This document shows positions 22,036 to 34,100 of a stretch of DNA of 64,000 nt, piece by piece. The position numbers were made by a program, and so were the translations under genes. The notes beneath the pieces were generated by a model. That model was not told where the DNA came from, did no database searches, and was given only the letters and a program-made list of their open reading frames with translations. The stretch's first letter is position 1. Each line of letters opens with the position of its first letter. Source of the DNA: Benincasa hispida (taxonomy: Eukaryota; Streptophyta; Magnoliopsida; Cucurbitales; Cucurbitaceae); the NCBI RefSeq assembly GCF_009727055.1, contig NC_052357.1, forward strand, positions 4,309,200 through 4,373,199, written 5' to 3'.

Positions 22036-23560
22036 TTACTTAAGGACTTCAAGGAAGCATTTGAATTGTTTTTCGTCACTCTTCTTTTGTAGGCATTGGG
22101 GAAATGGCGTATTCAGACGCACCTTATTTTCCCCCGCATTGCTTGGTTGTGAATGACTTATAGAGCCAGGTGCTTTTTCTTGTTGTTCTATTTCAAATGT
22201 CGTGGTTGTTGGCATTGTATTTTCAGATGTTGAAGGAACAGTCATTTCTTAGGTCTCTCTTTGTTTGTTCTTCACAGTGTCACCGCATAACATTGCTCTT
22301 TTCCATTGTTACCTCTTGGGGCTTCAGTGTTTCTAGGAAATACTCCATGTGGTCGATTCTTCAGCTCACTTGCAATTTGCCCAACGTACATCTCCAAGTT
22401 TCGGATTGATGACATCTGACTCTTCAGTAACACATCATTTTGGGTTATGTATTCCTTTAATAGGTTTTCTAGTGAAGAAGATGAGCTTGACGCATGGCTT
22501 CCTCCATTAAAGGTCTTATGTTGAGGTTGTTGTTGGTGCGTATGCTAGAATCCAAGCAGCGGCTCCTGCCTAGGCTACTGATGCATTCCAAGACGTTATT
22601 GCTCTTGCTGGTGACCTCCCCAAGAAAAATCAGGATAGTTTCTCCATCCAGGCTTGTATGTATTTGAAAGTGGGTTGTTTTTTATGAAACAGACAGATTG
22701 TGGGTTTTGCAGGCAATCACTATAGAAGTGTGGTTCTTCATAACCCACATAGCTGACCATGGGTTGAGTGAATGCGTCCACTTGGTGCACACTCTGTGTA
22801 TGTGCTGCGTTTCCCGTAGATAAATTTTTCAAGAAATTTGTTATTGTAGCCACTTGTGCAGAGAGAGTGGCTACCATATTAGTGTTAATTGTATTCTGAG
22901 AATGCCTCTTACCATCTGTTCTGGAGTCGTTGCCATCATCAACCCACTTCTTATTATGTTTGGCGAAACGGTCTAGAATTTCCTTGGTTTCATTGTATGA
23001 TTTGTCCATTATGCCCCAGTTGTGACGAGTCTGCTACCATTTGGGACGGTCTATCCAACCTTCGTAGAAAGTTTCCATTTGATTTCTCGACGCCTCCTTG
23101 CATTGATCGTGGGAGGGAAAATTTTTGCATGAACTTTTCCACCAGTTTATCCCACGTGGTTATCTCACCAGGCTCTAGAGAACTCGCTCATTGTTTGGCA
23201 TCATCATGTAGTGAGTATGGGAACAAGGACAATCTGATGGCTTCTGGTGTGATTCCAAGAATCACAAATGATTTATATGTTTCCAAGAAGAATTTCATAT
23301 GTGCATGGGGATCTTCACCACGGGCACCTCCGAATTATCCTACTGTTTGAATCATTCTGAGCATCATTGATTTCATCTCAAACCTCGTATCGTCAGGTGA
23401 TGGGTATATGATCCCAGGCGAATAGTCATATAGGACAGGTGATGCATACTCGTGCATCAGACGTGTACTATTATTTTCCATCAGGATCGAATTCAGGACA
23501 ACATTTGCCAATTGTTAAGCTAAGTTCTGATTTATCTAGTCGTCCGCCATCTGTTGTTGT
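22036..23560 (-). pseudogene. Gamma gag, broken
   Basis: Minus-strand gag. N-terminal wording EYASPVLYDYSPGI near 23455, RFEMKSMMLRMIQ near 23370, QFGGARGEDPHAH near 23340 (frame broken near 23340), LFPYSLHDDAK near 23240 with a TGA where the family has Trp, LVEKFMQKFSLP near 23130, then ETKEILDRFAKHNKKW and AQVATITNFLKNLS (22596-23009). The C-terminal part near 22036-22245 is acidic and Ser/Thr-rich. No zinc knuckle is obvious. The layout resembles the Zeta gag. Confidence 0.78.
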
Positions 23561-23768
23561 TGTTGTTATTGCCTTAACCTCCAATGACGATTAGATATGT
23601 TCCTTCGTATAAAGGTTCTCACAACCTTCGAGACATATATGAGTTCAGGAGTACTTTCCCTGCTCAAAAAGCGTTCACAAGTTTAGGCTTGACTTGTAAT
23701 ACTCTTTTGATTGACAGTTTCTGCAAGAGATACAAAAACGAATTTCTAGTTAGCTTTTCTACTTAGAA

Positions 23769-23786
23769 TCCCCGACAACGGTGTCA
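23769..23786 (-). other. Primer-binding site (tRNA-Asp) of Gamma
   Basis: On the minus strand TGACACCGTTGTCGGGGA, 15 of 18 matches to the tRNA-Asp 3' end complement. All three differences are transitions. Confidence 0.78.
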
Positions 23787-23792
23787 AAAACT

Positions 23793-25378
23793 TATTTGTC
23801 TCGTGATTTGAGTCTAAAAGTGCTATGAGTGGAGATGAAGAATGGTAATGAGTTGATAAGATGAGTGGAGATGGATGATGAATTAACTTCTCTCTAAGTA
23901 AGAAAAGTAGGCGTTGCGTCGGAGTGGACGTAAGCACACTTTGTAAAATGCGTACAAGCTTTCTGAAATCAAATCCAAGTATAAATCTAACTTATGTTTC
24001 TTGGTAAGTCAAGGGTTGAACACAGAGATTCTAGAGTAGTCTAATGCAGATTTTGTTCTCAATCTAATGCAGAAGGTTCCTAAATTTGCTTAAGTATGGA
24101 TTATGTGTAATAACCTAAATGCATGCATACAAGAAGAAGTAGGAGTTCAGAGGGAAAAAGGGGAAATTATTGATGAATGGTTCTAAGTGCTGATGATATG
24201 TGTTGATCCTGTGTGGGAGTAACAAGCTTGTAAGTACAGTAAAAGTGAGATGAAAATGGTATAGATGTTGGTTTACACACTAAGTGTTCGTGTTACGTGT
24301 TGGTGTTTCTATTCCTTTATTCAGACATAGTTCAACATTTCTCAATGCGAATGCCACATGTATTCCTATCTCTAGCGTGCATGCATTGATTACAAAGAAC
24401 AAAATAAATACGCAAGTAACTTTATCTCTAAACCTACTATACGCTCTGACTTGATGCGTTCTATAGTTAAATGCCTCTCTCGAGTGGTTTAACTACTTGG
24501 TAACTTCAACCAATTGATCAGGATGATTGACACATGGAATTCAACCATTTAATGTCAGAAAACTAATAAACAAGAGTAGATTTGAATGTAAACGAAGGGA
24601 TAAGTGGTGAATGATCAATGATTGAATTAAAGATAGCAAATGTTTGTACAACAATTTCATCTTGATAGAATGAAATGAGAGATGGAAATGAGATGTAAAA
24701 CAAAGAAGTCAAGCTGTAGAGTCCAATTTCTTGTTCTCTTTGGCTCGATTTTATTACTTGTTCATCCAACTTGGTGAAGAACGTGATGAAGACTCCTCTC
24801 TCGAGCTTTATCTTCAATAATTCCTCTTGATCAACGGTGAAAATGGATCTTCCCTCCTATCCTTTCCCTGTAGACAACAGAGTTGAGCTAAACTAACTGG
24901 CTCTCTAAAATGTCTAAGTATCTATTTCTGTAACTAGCTAATTCTTTCTTCAGCAGCTAACTTCCCTTTTTATAGGCAACTCCAAGCAACTTGTTGACAG
25001 GACTTGTATTAAATTCTATATCCTAAGTCAGCCGTCTGCCACCTCTGAGACATTCAGATGCCGCCAATCAAATGCCTATACCTATAAGTGGTGATTTGAC
25101 AGAAAAAATCGAGCCAATGTATCCTTCCTGGGTCGAGCATCCTTGGACGCATAGCCCTTGGGTCAGACTGGTCTGTGGCACCTAGTGAAATTTCATCAAT
25201 TCCTGCATTGTGATGCATTAGTGAAGCAGATTTTAACTAAAATGCTACTTTTGAATGAGTTAATCGTGTACAAGGAATTCAATGCGTTTTTCCATAGAAT
25301 TAATGCGTTTTTATCGATAAAGATCCTAATTGTTCGAACTTTTAAGAGACAATAACTTACATTTTCTACAAGTTATCA
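23793..25378 (-). repeat. Gamma 5' LTR
   Basis: On the minus strand it starts TGATAACTTGTAGAAAATG with the terminal hairpin ATAACTT...AAGTTAT, like the Zeta LTR at 43523, and runs to the primer site. A TATA-like TATAAAAA lies at 24966-24973 (minus strand). A U5-box relative lies at 24000-24025, with stem CTTG/CAAG. No matching 3' LTR remains in the window. Confidence 0.7.
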
Positions 25379-25837
25379 TGTAGTTTCAGAATCATCAAAT
25401 TACTAAAAAATCATTGCTTTTGAGATTGAAAATAATTAGAGGCAAAGAAACTATGTAGAGAGAAATAAAAGTTTAAAAAAGAAATAACAGAGAGGTAGAG
25501 AAAATTTGAAAGTGAAAAAAGGTGTTGGAGGCAAAGGAGAAATTTAGGGAGCAAGATTCAATTAAGAATGAAAATTAGAAGATAAGGAAATAAGTTTATA
25601 TATATATATATATATATAATCAGGGAGAATGCTTAAAATCTATGAAGAATAATTTTAGAGAGAAAAGAAAATCAAGAGCAAAACATTAGAGAAAGAAAGT
25701 AAAAAAAAACTAGAGAGAAGAAAAAAAACTAGAGTTTAAACCATTGAAAAGAGAAAGAGCAAGAATATTGATATTTAAAAATAATAAGAAAATTAGAGAT
25801 AGACATTATAAAAATGAACTTTTCACTGATAAAAAAA

Positions 25838-25998
25838 TATCAAATTATTTACAAAAATAGAAAAAAAACACTGATAGACAGTGATAGACTTCTATCAGCG
25901 TCACATAGTATCAATGATAAACTTCTATAATTTTCTATCATTGATAGGCTTTTATCAGCTTCTATGAAAGAAAATTAAAATTTTTCATTATGTGTAAA
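25838..25998. repeat. Short inverted-repeat block with TGATAGA motifs
   Basis: The core (about 25870-25962) alternates TGATAGA and its complement TCTATCA, flanked by A/T-rich arms with loose inverted similarity around ATTTACAAAAATAG and GTGTAAATAG. It is a relative of the clearer copy at 61988-62146, and could be an old MITE. Confidence 0.4.
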
Positions 25999-26639
25999 TA
26001 GTTTTCCTTATTTTTCTAATTTTGAAAATCCCCCTTATAAAAAGTTTTGAGCGAGAAAATTATCGAGAGAGTAAAAATTAGAGAGAAATAAAGATAAAAA
26101 TGGACAATATTTTAAAAAAGAAAATATAATTTCGCTAAAAATTTTAGGATAAAATAAAGTGAGATACGAAGAGAATTTTTTGATGCGAAAAAATAATCCT
26201 TTTAGAAAGATAAACACTCAAAATCATCTAATAAAAATTATTTGGAATCACATCTAAAATGATTGATGGGAATCACTTAAATGATTTTAAATGTTTCCAT
26301 TTTTTTTAGCAATCTAAGTCATTTTTTCATCATTGTCAAACATCACAATTTTAAAAGAAAAAGCGATTTTAGCCGAATCAGATTCAAAAGTGACCAACAT
26401 TGCTTCAAACATTTCCTTTTTTACGTTTTTTTTTTTCAAAAGGCTTTCAAACATCGTGTTTTATGGTTATGAATATATAATTTTAAAGATATTTGTAATG
26501 GATAGTAAAATAAGGGGGAAAAAAATCTAAAAATATATCATTTCTTTAAAATTTCTACAAAAATATAAGTGTTGACTAGTCAACTTCTGAACTTTTTTTA
26601 ATTTTCAATCTTGTCCTCCTTTGTCTTGTCTTATTGCAT

Positions 26640-27000
26640 ACCTTCTTTTTTCCTATTTATATTTTTATTTTCTTTATTTTCTTCATTTTTCACTTTTTTA
26701 TATATTTTTTTATTTTATTTTCTTTCTCTGATCTTTGCTTCCAATTTTTGCTTTTTCCCTTTCTTTCTTTTTTTATTTTCTTTTATTTATCCGATTTTTG
26801 CTTCTTCCTTTTTTTATTTTTAATTTTCTTTCATTTCTCTGGTTTTTGCTTCACTTTTTTCTTCTTTTTTTTTTTTTAATTCTCTTTCCTTTCTCATTTT
26901 TTGCTTCTTCTTCTTCTTTTTTTTTTTTTTTATTTTTTTTTTTTTTTTTTTGTAAATTTTCTTTCTTTTATCTGGTTTTTGCTTCTTCCATTTTTTTCAT
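26640..27000. repeat. Pyrimidine tract with degenerate ~60-bp tandem units
   Basis: About 360 bases that are nearly all T and C on the plus strand. The words TTTTTGCTTC or close variants recur near 26735, 26795, 26845, 26900 and 26975, giving units of roughly 50-75 bp. Such strand-asymmetric DNA could form triplex structures. It explains the long Phe-rich frames here, which are not genes. Confidence 0.6.
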
Positions 27001-27255
27001 AACAATTATGAGGTTGAGTTTTATACCCAAGATTTGAAAGTACCCAATTCATAAGTGACTTAGCACCAACAAGTCAATCATCAAGTTTGATTATTATAAC
27101 AAAACATTAAGTATAAATAACAAATGAAAAGGGATTTGAAAGAAACTATTTTCTTAGTCCAAAAATTTGTAGCATTTTTAGAAACATTTCTTAAAAGTTT
27201 GAAATAAGAAACGAGAATAGTTATTAAACAAGTTTATTTCTCAAAAAATGAGAAA

Positions 27256-27957
27256 TGTGTTTTGGGTTATACGTCCTAAAACTCACAGTTTGTAAGATTA
27301 AACATATTCTATTTTCAATAAAAATGTTATTGGGGTTTTGTTCAATAAAACTATTATTGAATATGTAAATTTGTTCAAAATCCAATAAACTAAGATCCAT
27401 AGTTGTTACATGAGTACTTGGATTTTATGTGGAGACATAAGAGTGGATCAAGTTAACAGATAGACAAAATAGTCTATAAGTATACGAATAAGGCAGGGTA
27501 CCTTATTTTAAAAACACTATTGGGTGCGGCCCACTCTGTACTTTATGCAAATGATGTGATCTTGAATCGTTCATGTGGAGACATGCGAGTGGGGGCATCC
27601 TATGCAAAAAGTTTGTATAAGACCGGACAAAGAAATAAGTCACTCTTACTTGATAATATTGTTTACTGTTTAAAAATGACTATTTCAAAGCGATGACCTG
27701 GGTAACTTGACCTTAATCCTGAGCTAACTATAAACTCCTGTTTATTTGGGATTATCCTTATATTTGCATGGGCAAGGGTTGGCCTAAAAGCGTCGGCTCA
27801 ATAAGCCTTCCATTTCAGGGGTAAGACTAGGTAGATAGCTGGGGACATAGGGTACAAGATGAAATTCACTCCTACCCACTTTTAGGAATAGTAGAAAGGT
27901 TGTTCCCTTAAGTACTGACTTCGGGTCTTGAACAAGAGGCCCCACCCTCTCATTGAA
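27256..27957 (+). repeat. Eta Copia LTR, truncated (first copy)
   Basis: It starts near TTGGGTTATACGTCC and follows the second Eta LTR (28928 onward) for about 700 bases, through GTGGAGACATA, the GACCTTAATCCTGAGC segment and CCCACCCTCTCATTG. There it joins RT coding sequence with no primer site or gag between, so a deletion removed the rest of the LTR and about two thirds of the interior. Confidence 0.75.
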
Positions 27958-28860
27958 CGATTTGGGAGATGCACAATATATTCTTGGGATCCAAATAGTT
28001 CAGAATCGCAAGAATAGAACGCTAGCATTATCTCAGGCATCTTATATAGACAAAATTTTGTCTAGATATAAAATGCAAAATTCTAAAAGAAGTATGTTAC
28101 CTTTCAAGTGTGGAATTCATTTGTCTAAGGAACAATGTCCTAAGACACCTAAGAGGTTGAGGATATGCAATGAATTCCCTATGCATCAACAGTTGGAAGT
28201 TTGATGTATGCCATATTGTGTACACGCCCTAATAAATATTATGCAGTTGGAATAGTCAACAGATATGAGTCCAATCCTGGATATGATTATTGGACTGTCA
28301 AGAACATCCTCAAGCAACTTCGAAGAAAGAGTGACTATATGCTTGTGTATGATGCTAAAGATCGTATCCTTCCAGGATACACTGATTCTGATTTTTCAGA
28401 TCGATGTGGATTCGAGGAAATCAACTTCGGGATCAGTATTCACTTTGAATGGAAGAGCTATAGTATGGAGGAGTATCAAGCAAAGTTATATTGTTGACTC
28501 TACTATGGAAGCGGAGTATGTAGTTGCGTGCGAGGCAACCAAGGAGGCAGCATGGCTTAGAAAGTTCTTGATCAGTTTAGAAGTGGTTCCAAATATGCAC
28601 CTACCGATCACCCTCTATTATGATAACAGTGGAGCAGTTGCAAAGTCCAGAGAACCTAGAAGCCATTAGCATCGAAAACACATCGAGCGCAGGTACCATC
28701 TCATCAAGAAGATCATACACCAAGGAGACATGATCGTCATGCAGATAGCCTCAGAATACAACCTAGTTAATCCTTTTATGAAGGCTCTCTCGGCTAAAGT
28801 GTTCAAGGGTCACCTAGTGGGACTAGGATTACGAGATAGATAAATCTAGGGCAAGTGGGA
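27953..28860 (+). pseudogene. Eta Copia RT C-terminus and RNase H, broken
   Basis: Starts DLGDAQYILGIQIVQNRKNR, then YIDKILSRYKMQNSKRS and GIHLSKEQCPKTP (RT thumb and connection), followed by RNase H pieces: YTDSDFSD near 28379, RKSTSGSVFTLNG near 28415, STMEAEYVVACEATKEA near 28497, YYDNSGAVAKSREP near 28615 and the HRKHIERRYHLIK segment near 28670. The acidic residues of RNase H are visible. At least three frameshifts separate them (near 28150, 28200 and 28410). The wording is of the Ty1/Copia type with a large LTR, matching the solo LTR at 18319. Confidence 0.85.
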
Positions 28861-29487
28861 GAATTATTGGGTACCTGAACATTGTATATATTTGTAAACC
28901 CACTGGAGTTTTAGTCCAAGTGGAATTTTGCTGGGTTGTATGTTCTAAAACTTGTAGTTTGTAAATTAAACATATTCTATTTTCAATAAAGATGTTATTG
29001 GGGTTTTGTTCAATAAAACTGTTATTGAATATGTAAATTACACTAAATCTAATAAACTAAGATCTATGGCTATTACATGAGTATTTGGACTTTATGTGGA
29101 GACATAAAAGTGGATCAAGTTTGAGTAGATAGCCAAAATGGTCTACAAGTATATGAATAAGGCTGGGTACCTTATTCTGGAAACACTATTGGATGTGGCC
29201 CACTTTGTACAAACGATGTGATCCTAAATCGTTCATGTCGAGACATGCGAGTGGAGGCGTCCTATGCAAAGAGTTTATATAAGACCGAACCAAGAAATAA
29301 GTCACTCTTACTAAATAACGTTGTTTATTGTAAATGATGACCTAGGTAACTTGACCTTAATCCTAAGCTAACTATGAACTTCTGTTTATTCGGGATTATC
29401 CTTAGATTTTCATGGGTGAGGGTTGGTTCAACAGTACCGGCTTAATAAGCCTCTCATATCAAAGGTAAGACCAGGTAGATAGCAAGG

Positions 29488-29800
29488 GACAAAGGGTACA
29501 AGACGGAATTCACTTCTACCCGCTTTTAGGGATAGTAGAGAGGTTGTTCCTTTAAGTGCTGACTTTGGGTTTTGAACAATGGACCCCACTCTCTCATTGG
29601 CCTGAGAGGGACTCGGTTTGGTGATTGGATCATATACACATCTAGATGTGTATAAGAGACAGGGGTGTAAGACAGAACTCGCTTTTAGGGATAGTAGAGA
29701 GGTTGTTCCTTTAAGTGCTGACTTTGGGTTTTGAACAAGGGACCCCACTCTCTCATTGGCCTGAGAGGGACTCGGTTTGGTGATTGGATCACAAATCAAT
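29488..29800. repeat. Near-exact duplication of ~145 bp around an adapter-like sequence
   Basis: The stretch 29488-29632 (CTTTTAGGGATAGTAGAGAG through TTGGTGATTGGATCA) is repeated almost unchanged at 29663-29792, with the Tn5-type adapter at the junction. The repeated minus-strand frame 29428-29841 follows from this. It is most simply a chimeric read built into the assembly. Confidence 0.8.
29633..29662. other. Tn5/Nextera junction-adapter remnant (assembly contamination)
   Basis: 29644-29662 is AGATGTGTATAAGAGACAG, identical to the 19-base Tn5 mosaic end used in transposase libraries. It is preceded by TATACACATCT (29633-29643), the inner 11 bases of a second mosaic end in opposite orientation. 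Head-to-head mosaic ends are the layout of the Nextera mate-pair circularisation junction. This is not plant sequence. Confidence 0.93.
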
Positions 29801-30134
29801 TGTTCATTAGAGAACCAGTGAAGGGTTGACTTAAGAAACAAGATGTAATCTCGAGGGTAAAATAGCTCTTGGCCCAGCCGTTAGTACGGACAACCTGTGA
29901 AGGGTTGACTTACTGATTATGGTTATATCGAGTGGATAGAAATATATCTACAGTGAGGGGAGTGCAACTATTGAGCTTTAGTGGAGTGACCTAGCGGTTA
30001 ATGAATGTTGGTTAATTAGGTTAAATAGTTTAGTCGGTTAATCTCGGATTGTTGGAGCCCATGGTCTGTAGGTCCATTAGGTCCCTTTACTAGCTCACAA
30101 ACGGACTAAACCCTAGAATAGCATGATGAGTAAA

Positions 30135-32101
30135 TGATGGCTGGTAAATGGAGTAAATAAATATGCGTTCATTGTTCGTTTTCCATACGTCGCTGGTCAT
30201 GCGTTGGACTAAGAGATATGCAATATGCGTTTGATGACCATGCATTCCTGCCACAAGTTTTCTTACTCTCTCGCCAAGTATAACGAGATAGCAAGTTTCT
30301 CAGGTGATCCAAGGTCGAACTCAAGGTCTTGTAGCTAAATGTTATGAAGTTATATGTTTGCGGTAAAGAATAAAAGAATTTGAGGGTTATGGGCTATGTG
30401 CTACTCCTACTCCTAACTAATAGATTAAGCAGTGGAAGTGAGACTGTGAGAGATAAAGACACGACAACTGTTAACGCATAATAAAATGCATGGGGAAATA
30501 GATAGAATGGTGGGGATGACTTCACCGCATCCTTAAGCTTGATAACAAGGGTAACCCCAGCCAAGGTAAGCAATGCTATTATGCTACACACACTTGACAA
30601 AGACGCATGCGATGTATATGCGATAGTGTCGAGAGGCCTTATGTCTAAGTCTCTATTCTTGCTCACGTGCTCCCATACATAAACAAGATGACCGCATACC
30701 ACCGTATCCTACTTCTGAACGCATGCGATGTGACCGCATACTTTCATATCCTATCTGTAGGGTGCATACGCTGTGTAATAGCAAACAGAGCTTATCTCTA
30801 AGCCTCTATTCTTCCCTATGCGATCCAATCTGACTCTCTCAAGCCTAGATTTGGTTTTTAGACTACTCTCTCAAGTATGCTTAAATGATGAATGATGTGC
30901 TCATAAGACAAGATAATCACATAAACATGGTTGACATAAGATTATTCCTATCTCTAGGAACACTGCTTATTTTGCTTAATGAGTTCCACCATTTACCATT
31001 CTGGGCAGTAAGCTACCACTGATTAGCTCATAGACAAGCATTGCTATAGCATCACACTAAACAAATAGGATTTTCTCACAACACTCGTGCAACGCACACC
31101 TCACGGTGGTTTGCTACATGCTTCATATGTTTATGGCGCATAGTTAAGTATGCAATACTCTAGCAATCTTACTTAGTCTTTGCGATGAAAGTAAAAGATG
31201 ATAAGAAAATGAAGATGGAATCAAAGGAAATAGAGAAATGCATTGATCACAAAATGTATTAATCTCTTAAGCCACAATGTAATACAATATAGAGGTAGAA
31301 GAGATATGGAGGGCCAGATGGGCAATGTCTTGCATCCATCAGATGTGTATCTAGGCTGCCGGTGGTGCCATGGATGGGCGGTGGAGTAGTCTCTCTCGAG
31401 ATCTATCTCTGGTGAGGCTCCGGTCGTCACTCGGAATGGTAGGAGGAATGAAGAACTCTCATGAATATCTTCTCACGCTTTCATCTGGATCACAAGGATC
31501 TGCCTTAAGGTAGAAGCTAGGTGCCTTCAGGCAAAAAACCTCGGATAATCTGAAGTTGGGCTCTAAGGCTTCTATTTATAGAGCTCGATCACCGACAACA
31601 TTAATGGTCCTTCTCTGAATTTCTGCAGTTAACAGCGTGATAGACCTGCTCTGAATCTCTGCTACTAACAGCGGGGTAGGTTAAATGTCAACATCATCTT
31701 TTTGATACTCCCAATGTATGCGTTCGTGTTTGGTTTCCGAAGTATCATCGCATTCTACCACTCTTGCGTTCATCCCTCTATTATGGTTATTACTCTGTAG
31801 CCGCAACCTCTGTGCGATGGACGCATGTGGTTAATGGTTGCAACATCCATGCGTTTAATGTATACGATCGCCTCTGCGATGGTGAGATTCGTCGCATGCG
31901 ATCGTTTCCTACAATAGCTACAAAAATAGACAATTGGATGCAAAATAACGCATAATAATGGGTTAGCCGAGATTTTCATTGTTGATCGACGCAAGCTCAC
32001 TTTCTCATGTATTCTTAGAATAATCGCCGGATATTCTTTTTAACAGCCCTCATAATTCTAAATAAAAGGCTTATAATAACATACATTTATGCTCGTCATC
32101 A
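30135..32101 (-). mobile_element. B-family solo LTR inside Eta LTR
   Basis: A single B LTR (1967 bp, second subfamily) on the minus strand with a perfect 5-bp target duplication GTAAA (30130-30134 and 32102-32106). Its ends on the plus strand are TGATGGCTGG and GCTCGTCATCA. TATA box at 31573-31580 (minus strand). U5 box at 30299-30325, whose stem CTTGG/CTGAG is held by two G-U pairs. The host Copia LTR resumes precisely on the other side. Confidence 0.92.
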
Positions 32102-32967
32102 GTAAATTTGAAACGTTCAAATTCGATTTAAGGGAATAAATAATTACATACAATATAATTTCACGTTTAATTATCGACTTAAATGAAATTGAGGAATTTG
32201 ATAATATTTAAATATGATTTAAATATTAAATTACATGGATAGGGATTCATGATTGTAGAATTGGTGATGTAAATATTGAATATTAAATTATTTAATTAAT
32301 TATTTAAATTTACTTTATTTTATTTAAAATTCATCATTTGATTTAATTTTATTTAAAATTAGAAATTTGAATTTTACGAAAATTCAAATAATAAATTCAA
32401 TTTTATTTTAATTTAATTTTCTGAAAATTTATATTAAAGAAAATTAAATTTTAGTTTAAATATAAGAAAAATCCATTTTTAAATTTTAAAAAAAGGATTG
32501 ATAGTGAAATATTCCCACTTTAGACACTCAATTCCAACTAACACTTAACTTATTTGGTGTCAAGTGATAATGCAATTAGATTGCATGAGGCAATTTGAAC
32601 AAAACTCAATTCAATTGAGCTGAGATAAGGAGACATGCAAGTTTTTAGATAATTGGAGAAGGGTTCTTTCTATGTCTTGATACTCAATCTGAAAATTCTC
32701 AAAAAATTTCCTTCAGTTGATTCTCATTTTGGATCCCACAATTCAATCTAAGGTCCTAGAAAATAGTAGGGAAGATCAAGTAGTGGTCTACAAGGAATTG
32801 CTGAGAAGATTCAAGCTGAAATTTGAAAATTTGAAGAGTTCAACAAAAGTATATCTTTAAAACCGTATTTTAGTTTATGAACTTACATGTTTCTATGCTA
32901 AAATTGATGGAATTAGAATGCTTAAGATCCTAATTACTTCCACTAATTGCATGCTAACTTCAACAAT

Positions 32968-32979
32968 TGGCATCAGAGC
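32968..32979 (+). other. Primer-binding site (initiator tRNA-Met) after Eta LTR
   Basis: TGGCATCAGAGC, one base off the usual Copia TGGTATCAGAGC, two bases after the LTR end ...TTCAACA. Its presence downstream of what looks like a 3' LTR shows a second interior unit begins here. Confidence 0.75.
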
Positions 32980-34100
32980 ATGATTTAAGTACTCAATTCG
33001 TGTTAATTTTAGCTTTGTGGGTGATTTTCATAGGTTGTATGAAAATGAGAGCTGATATGGATAATTTCAGTTTTGGCATTTAAATTCTCTTCAATTAAGT
33101 GTTAATTGTTGTGATTTGCTCTTTGTTTATGGGCTTTGATGCGTGATTATATATTTGTAAATTTGTTAGTGTCTATAGAGTTGCAATTAGGAAGTAATTA
33201 AAGAAAGAAGCAAGGGAGGTCAGCTGCAGAAAATTAGCTTTGAAGGTACTGTCATGTAGTGTTGCAACGATGCCCTTAGAGCATTGCAACGCTGCTCTTC
33301 AAACAGCCTAGAAATGAGGCAAATTCCCGTGGCGTTGCGATGCTGGAATGAAACGTTGCAACACTACTTATCCCAACCCAAAAGACGTGCGTGCTACCCG
33401 ACTAGCGATTCAAGTGAACCAATTTAGCCGGTTTAGGTCTTAGAGGTCCAGTTCAACCTGATTTTGGCTGGTTCAACTCTTTTTGGAGCCCTGGAGGTCC
33501 AGTTCGGGTCGGTTCGTGAAGTTCATAAGCTATTTGAAGTTTTTTTTTAATTATTATTTTTAATAATTTAGGTTGATTGCTTGCTTAGGATGCCAAAACT
33601 GGTCCATATCAATGTGTCTTTAATTATTTATGCATTATGAATGTATGTTATAATTAAATAAATCTTGTATGTGCATATAGTATACTTAGATTTAAAATCC
33701 CACCATAGGAAGCATGTAGCATGCATTGAAAGTATGTTATAAAAGGTTATAATATATAGTATGCATGTTTAAGGTTTCAAGTTTAAGTGTTATATTAAAT
33801 CCTAAAATGCTTGATGTAATGTTATGGATGAAAAACATGTCTATAGTTCATTAAGTTGTTATAATAATGGATTAGACATTTCAAATCCATAATAAAGATA
33901 AGATGCATGCTCACCTAGGGTTAATAAATAAAAACTTGTTTTAATAGTTAAAATAGGTCGTTATCTTGTAAAATTTTGGTTACAAACTCAATCAGTCAAT
34001 AATCCGGTCTAAGGCTAGAGGTATTTAAGTTGACGGTTTACGGAACACCTCCTTCCTGGGGATTATAGCCGAATAATTGAGCATTGTTAGCCCAGTTTTA
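32980..34100 (+). other. Copia leader region, no coding capacity
   Basis: Follows the primer site. It has no long frame. It contains several copies of GTTGCAACG and variants between 33258 and 33370 (GCGTTGCGATGCTGG, ACGTTGCAACACTAC), an imperfect short repeat with inverted symmetry. It ends abruptly in Beta-prime's 3' LTR at 34101, so gag is missing. Confidence 0.6.

Larger units (their letters stand above)
14949..25378 (-). mobile_element. Gamma: decayed Ty3 element, interrupted by two solo LTRs
   Basis: Read on the minus strand: 5' LTR 25378-23793, tRNA-Asp primer site 23786-23769, gag, protease, RT, [Copia solo LTR 20239-18319], rest of RT, [B-family solo LTR 18135-15994], RNase H, integrase start, then an abrupt end at 14949 against Alpha's 3' LTR. 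The integrase remainder and 3' LTR are missing. RT and RNase H read through both insertion points once the inserts are ignored, which shows they came later. The gag and RT wording is close to Zeta and the D family. Confidence 0.85.
25379..27255. other. AT-rich gene-free DNA between Gamma and Eta
   Basis: No coding or element signature is recognised. It holds an (AT)n run at 25597-25619, a TGATAGA/TCTATCA-rich block (25838-25998) and the pyrimidine tract listed separately. Phenylalanine-rich open frames around 26281-27037 are translations of T-rich sequence. Confidence 0.6.
28928..32965 (+). repeat. Eta Copia LTR (second copy), split by a solo LTR
   Basis: Composed of 28928-30134 and 32107-32965, with a B-family solo LTR between. 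The joined pieces follow the order of the Copia solo LTR at 18319-20239: the part before the insert reads ...CTAGAATAGCATGATGA and the part after reads TTTGAAACGTTCAAATT. It is about 2 kb without the insert and without the adapter-associated duplication (29633 on). It follows a pol end on its left and a primer site on its right, so it acts as 3' LTR of one unit and 5' LTR of the next. Confidence 0.8.

Noticed and set aside
20804..23350. Plus-strand frames (62-153 codons) across this region
   Set aside because: They are the opposite strand of Gamma gag-pol, whose family motifs read on the minus strand.
26281..27037. Several Phe/Leu-rich open frames (60-100 codons)
   Set aside because: They translate a T-rich, C-rich tract; frames in different phases look alike and have no motif.
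29428..29841. 137-codon minus-strand frame with two near-identical halves
   Set aside because: The repetition follows from the adapter-joined duplication; the sequence is Copia LTR.
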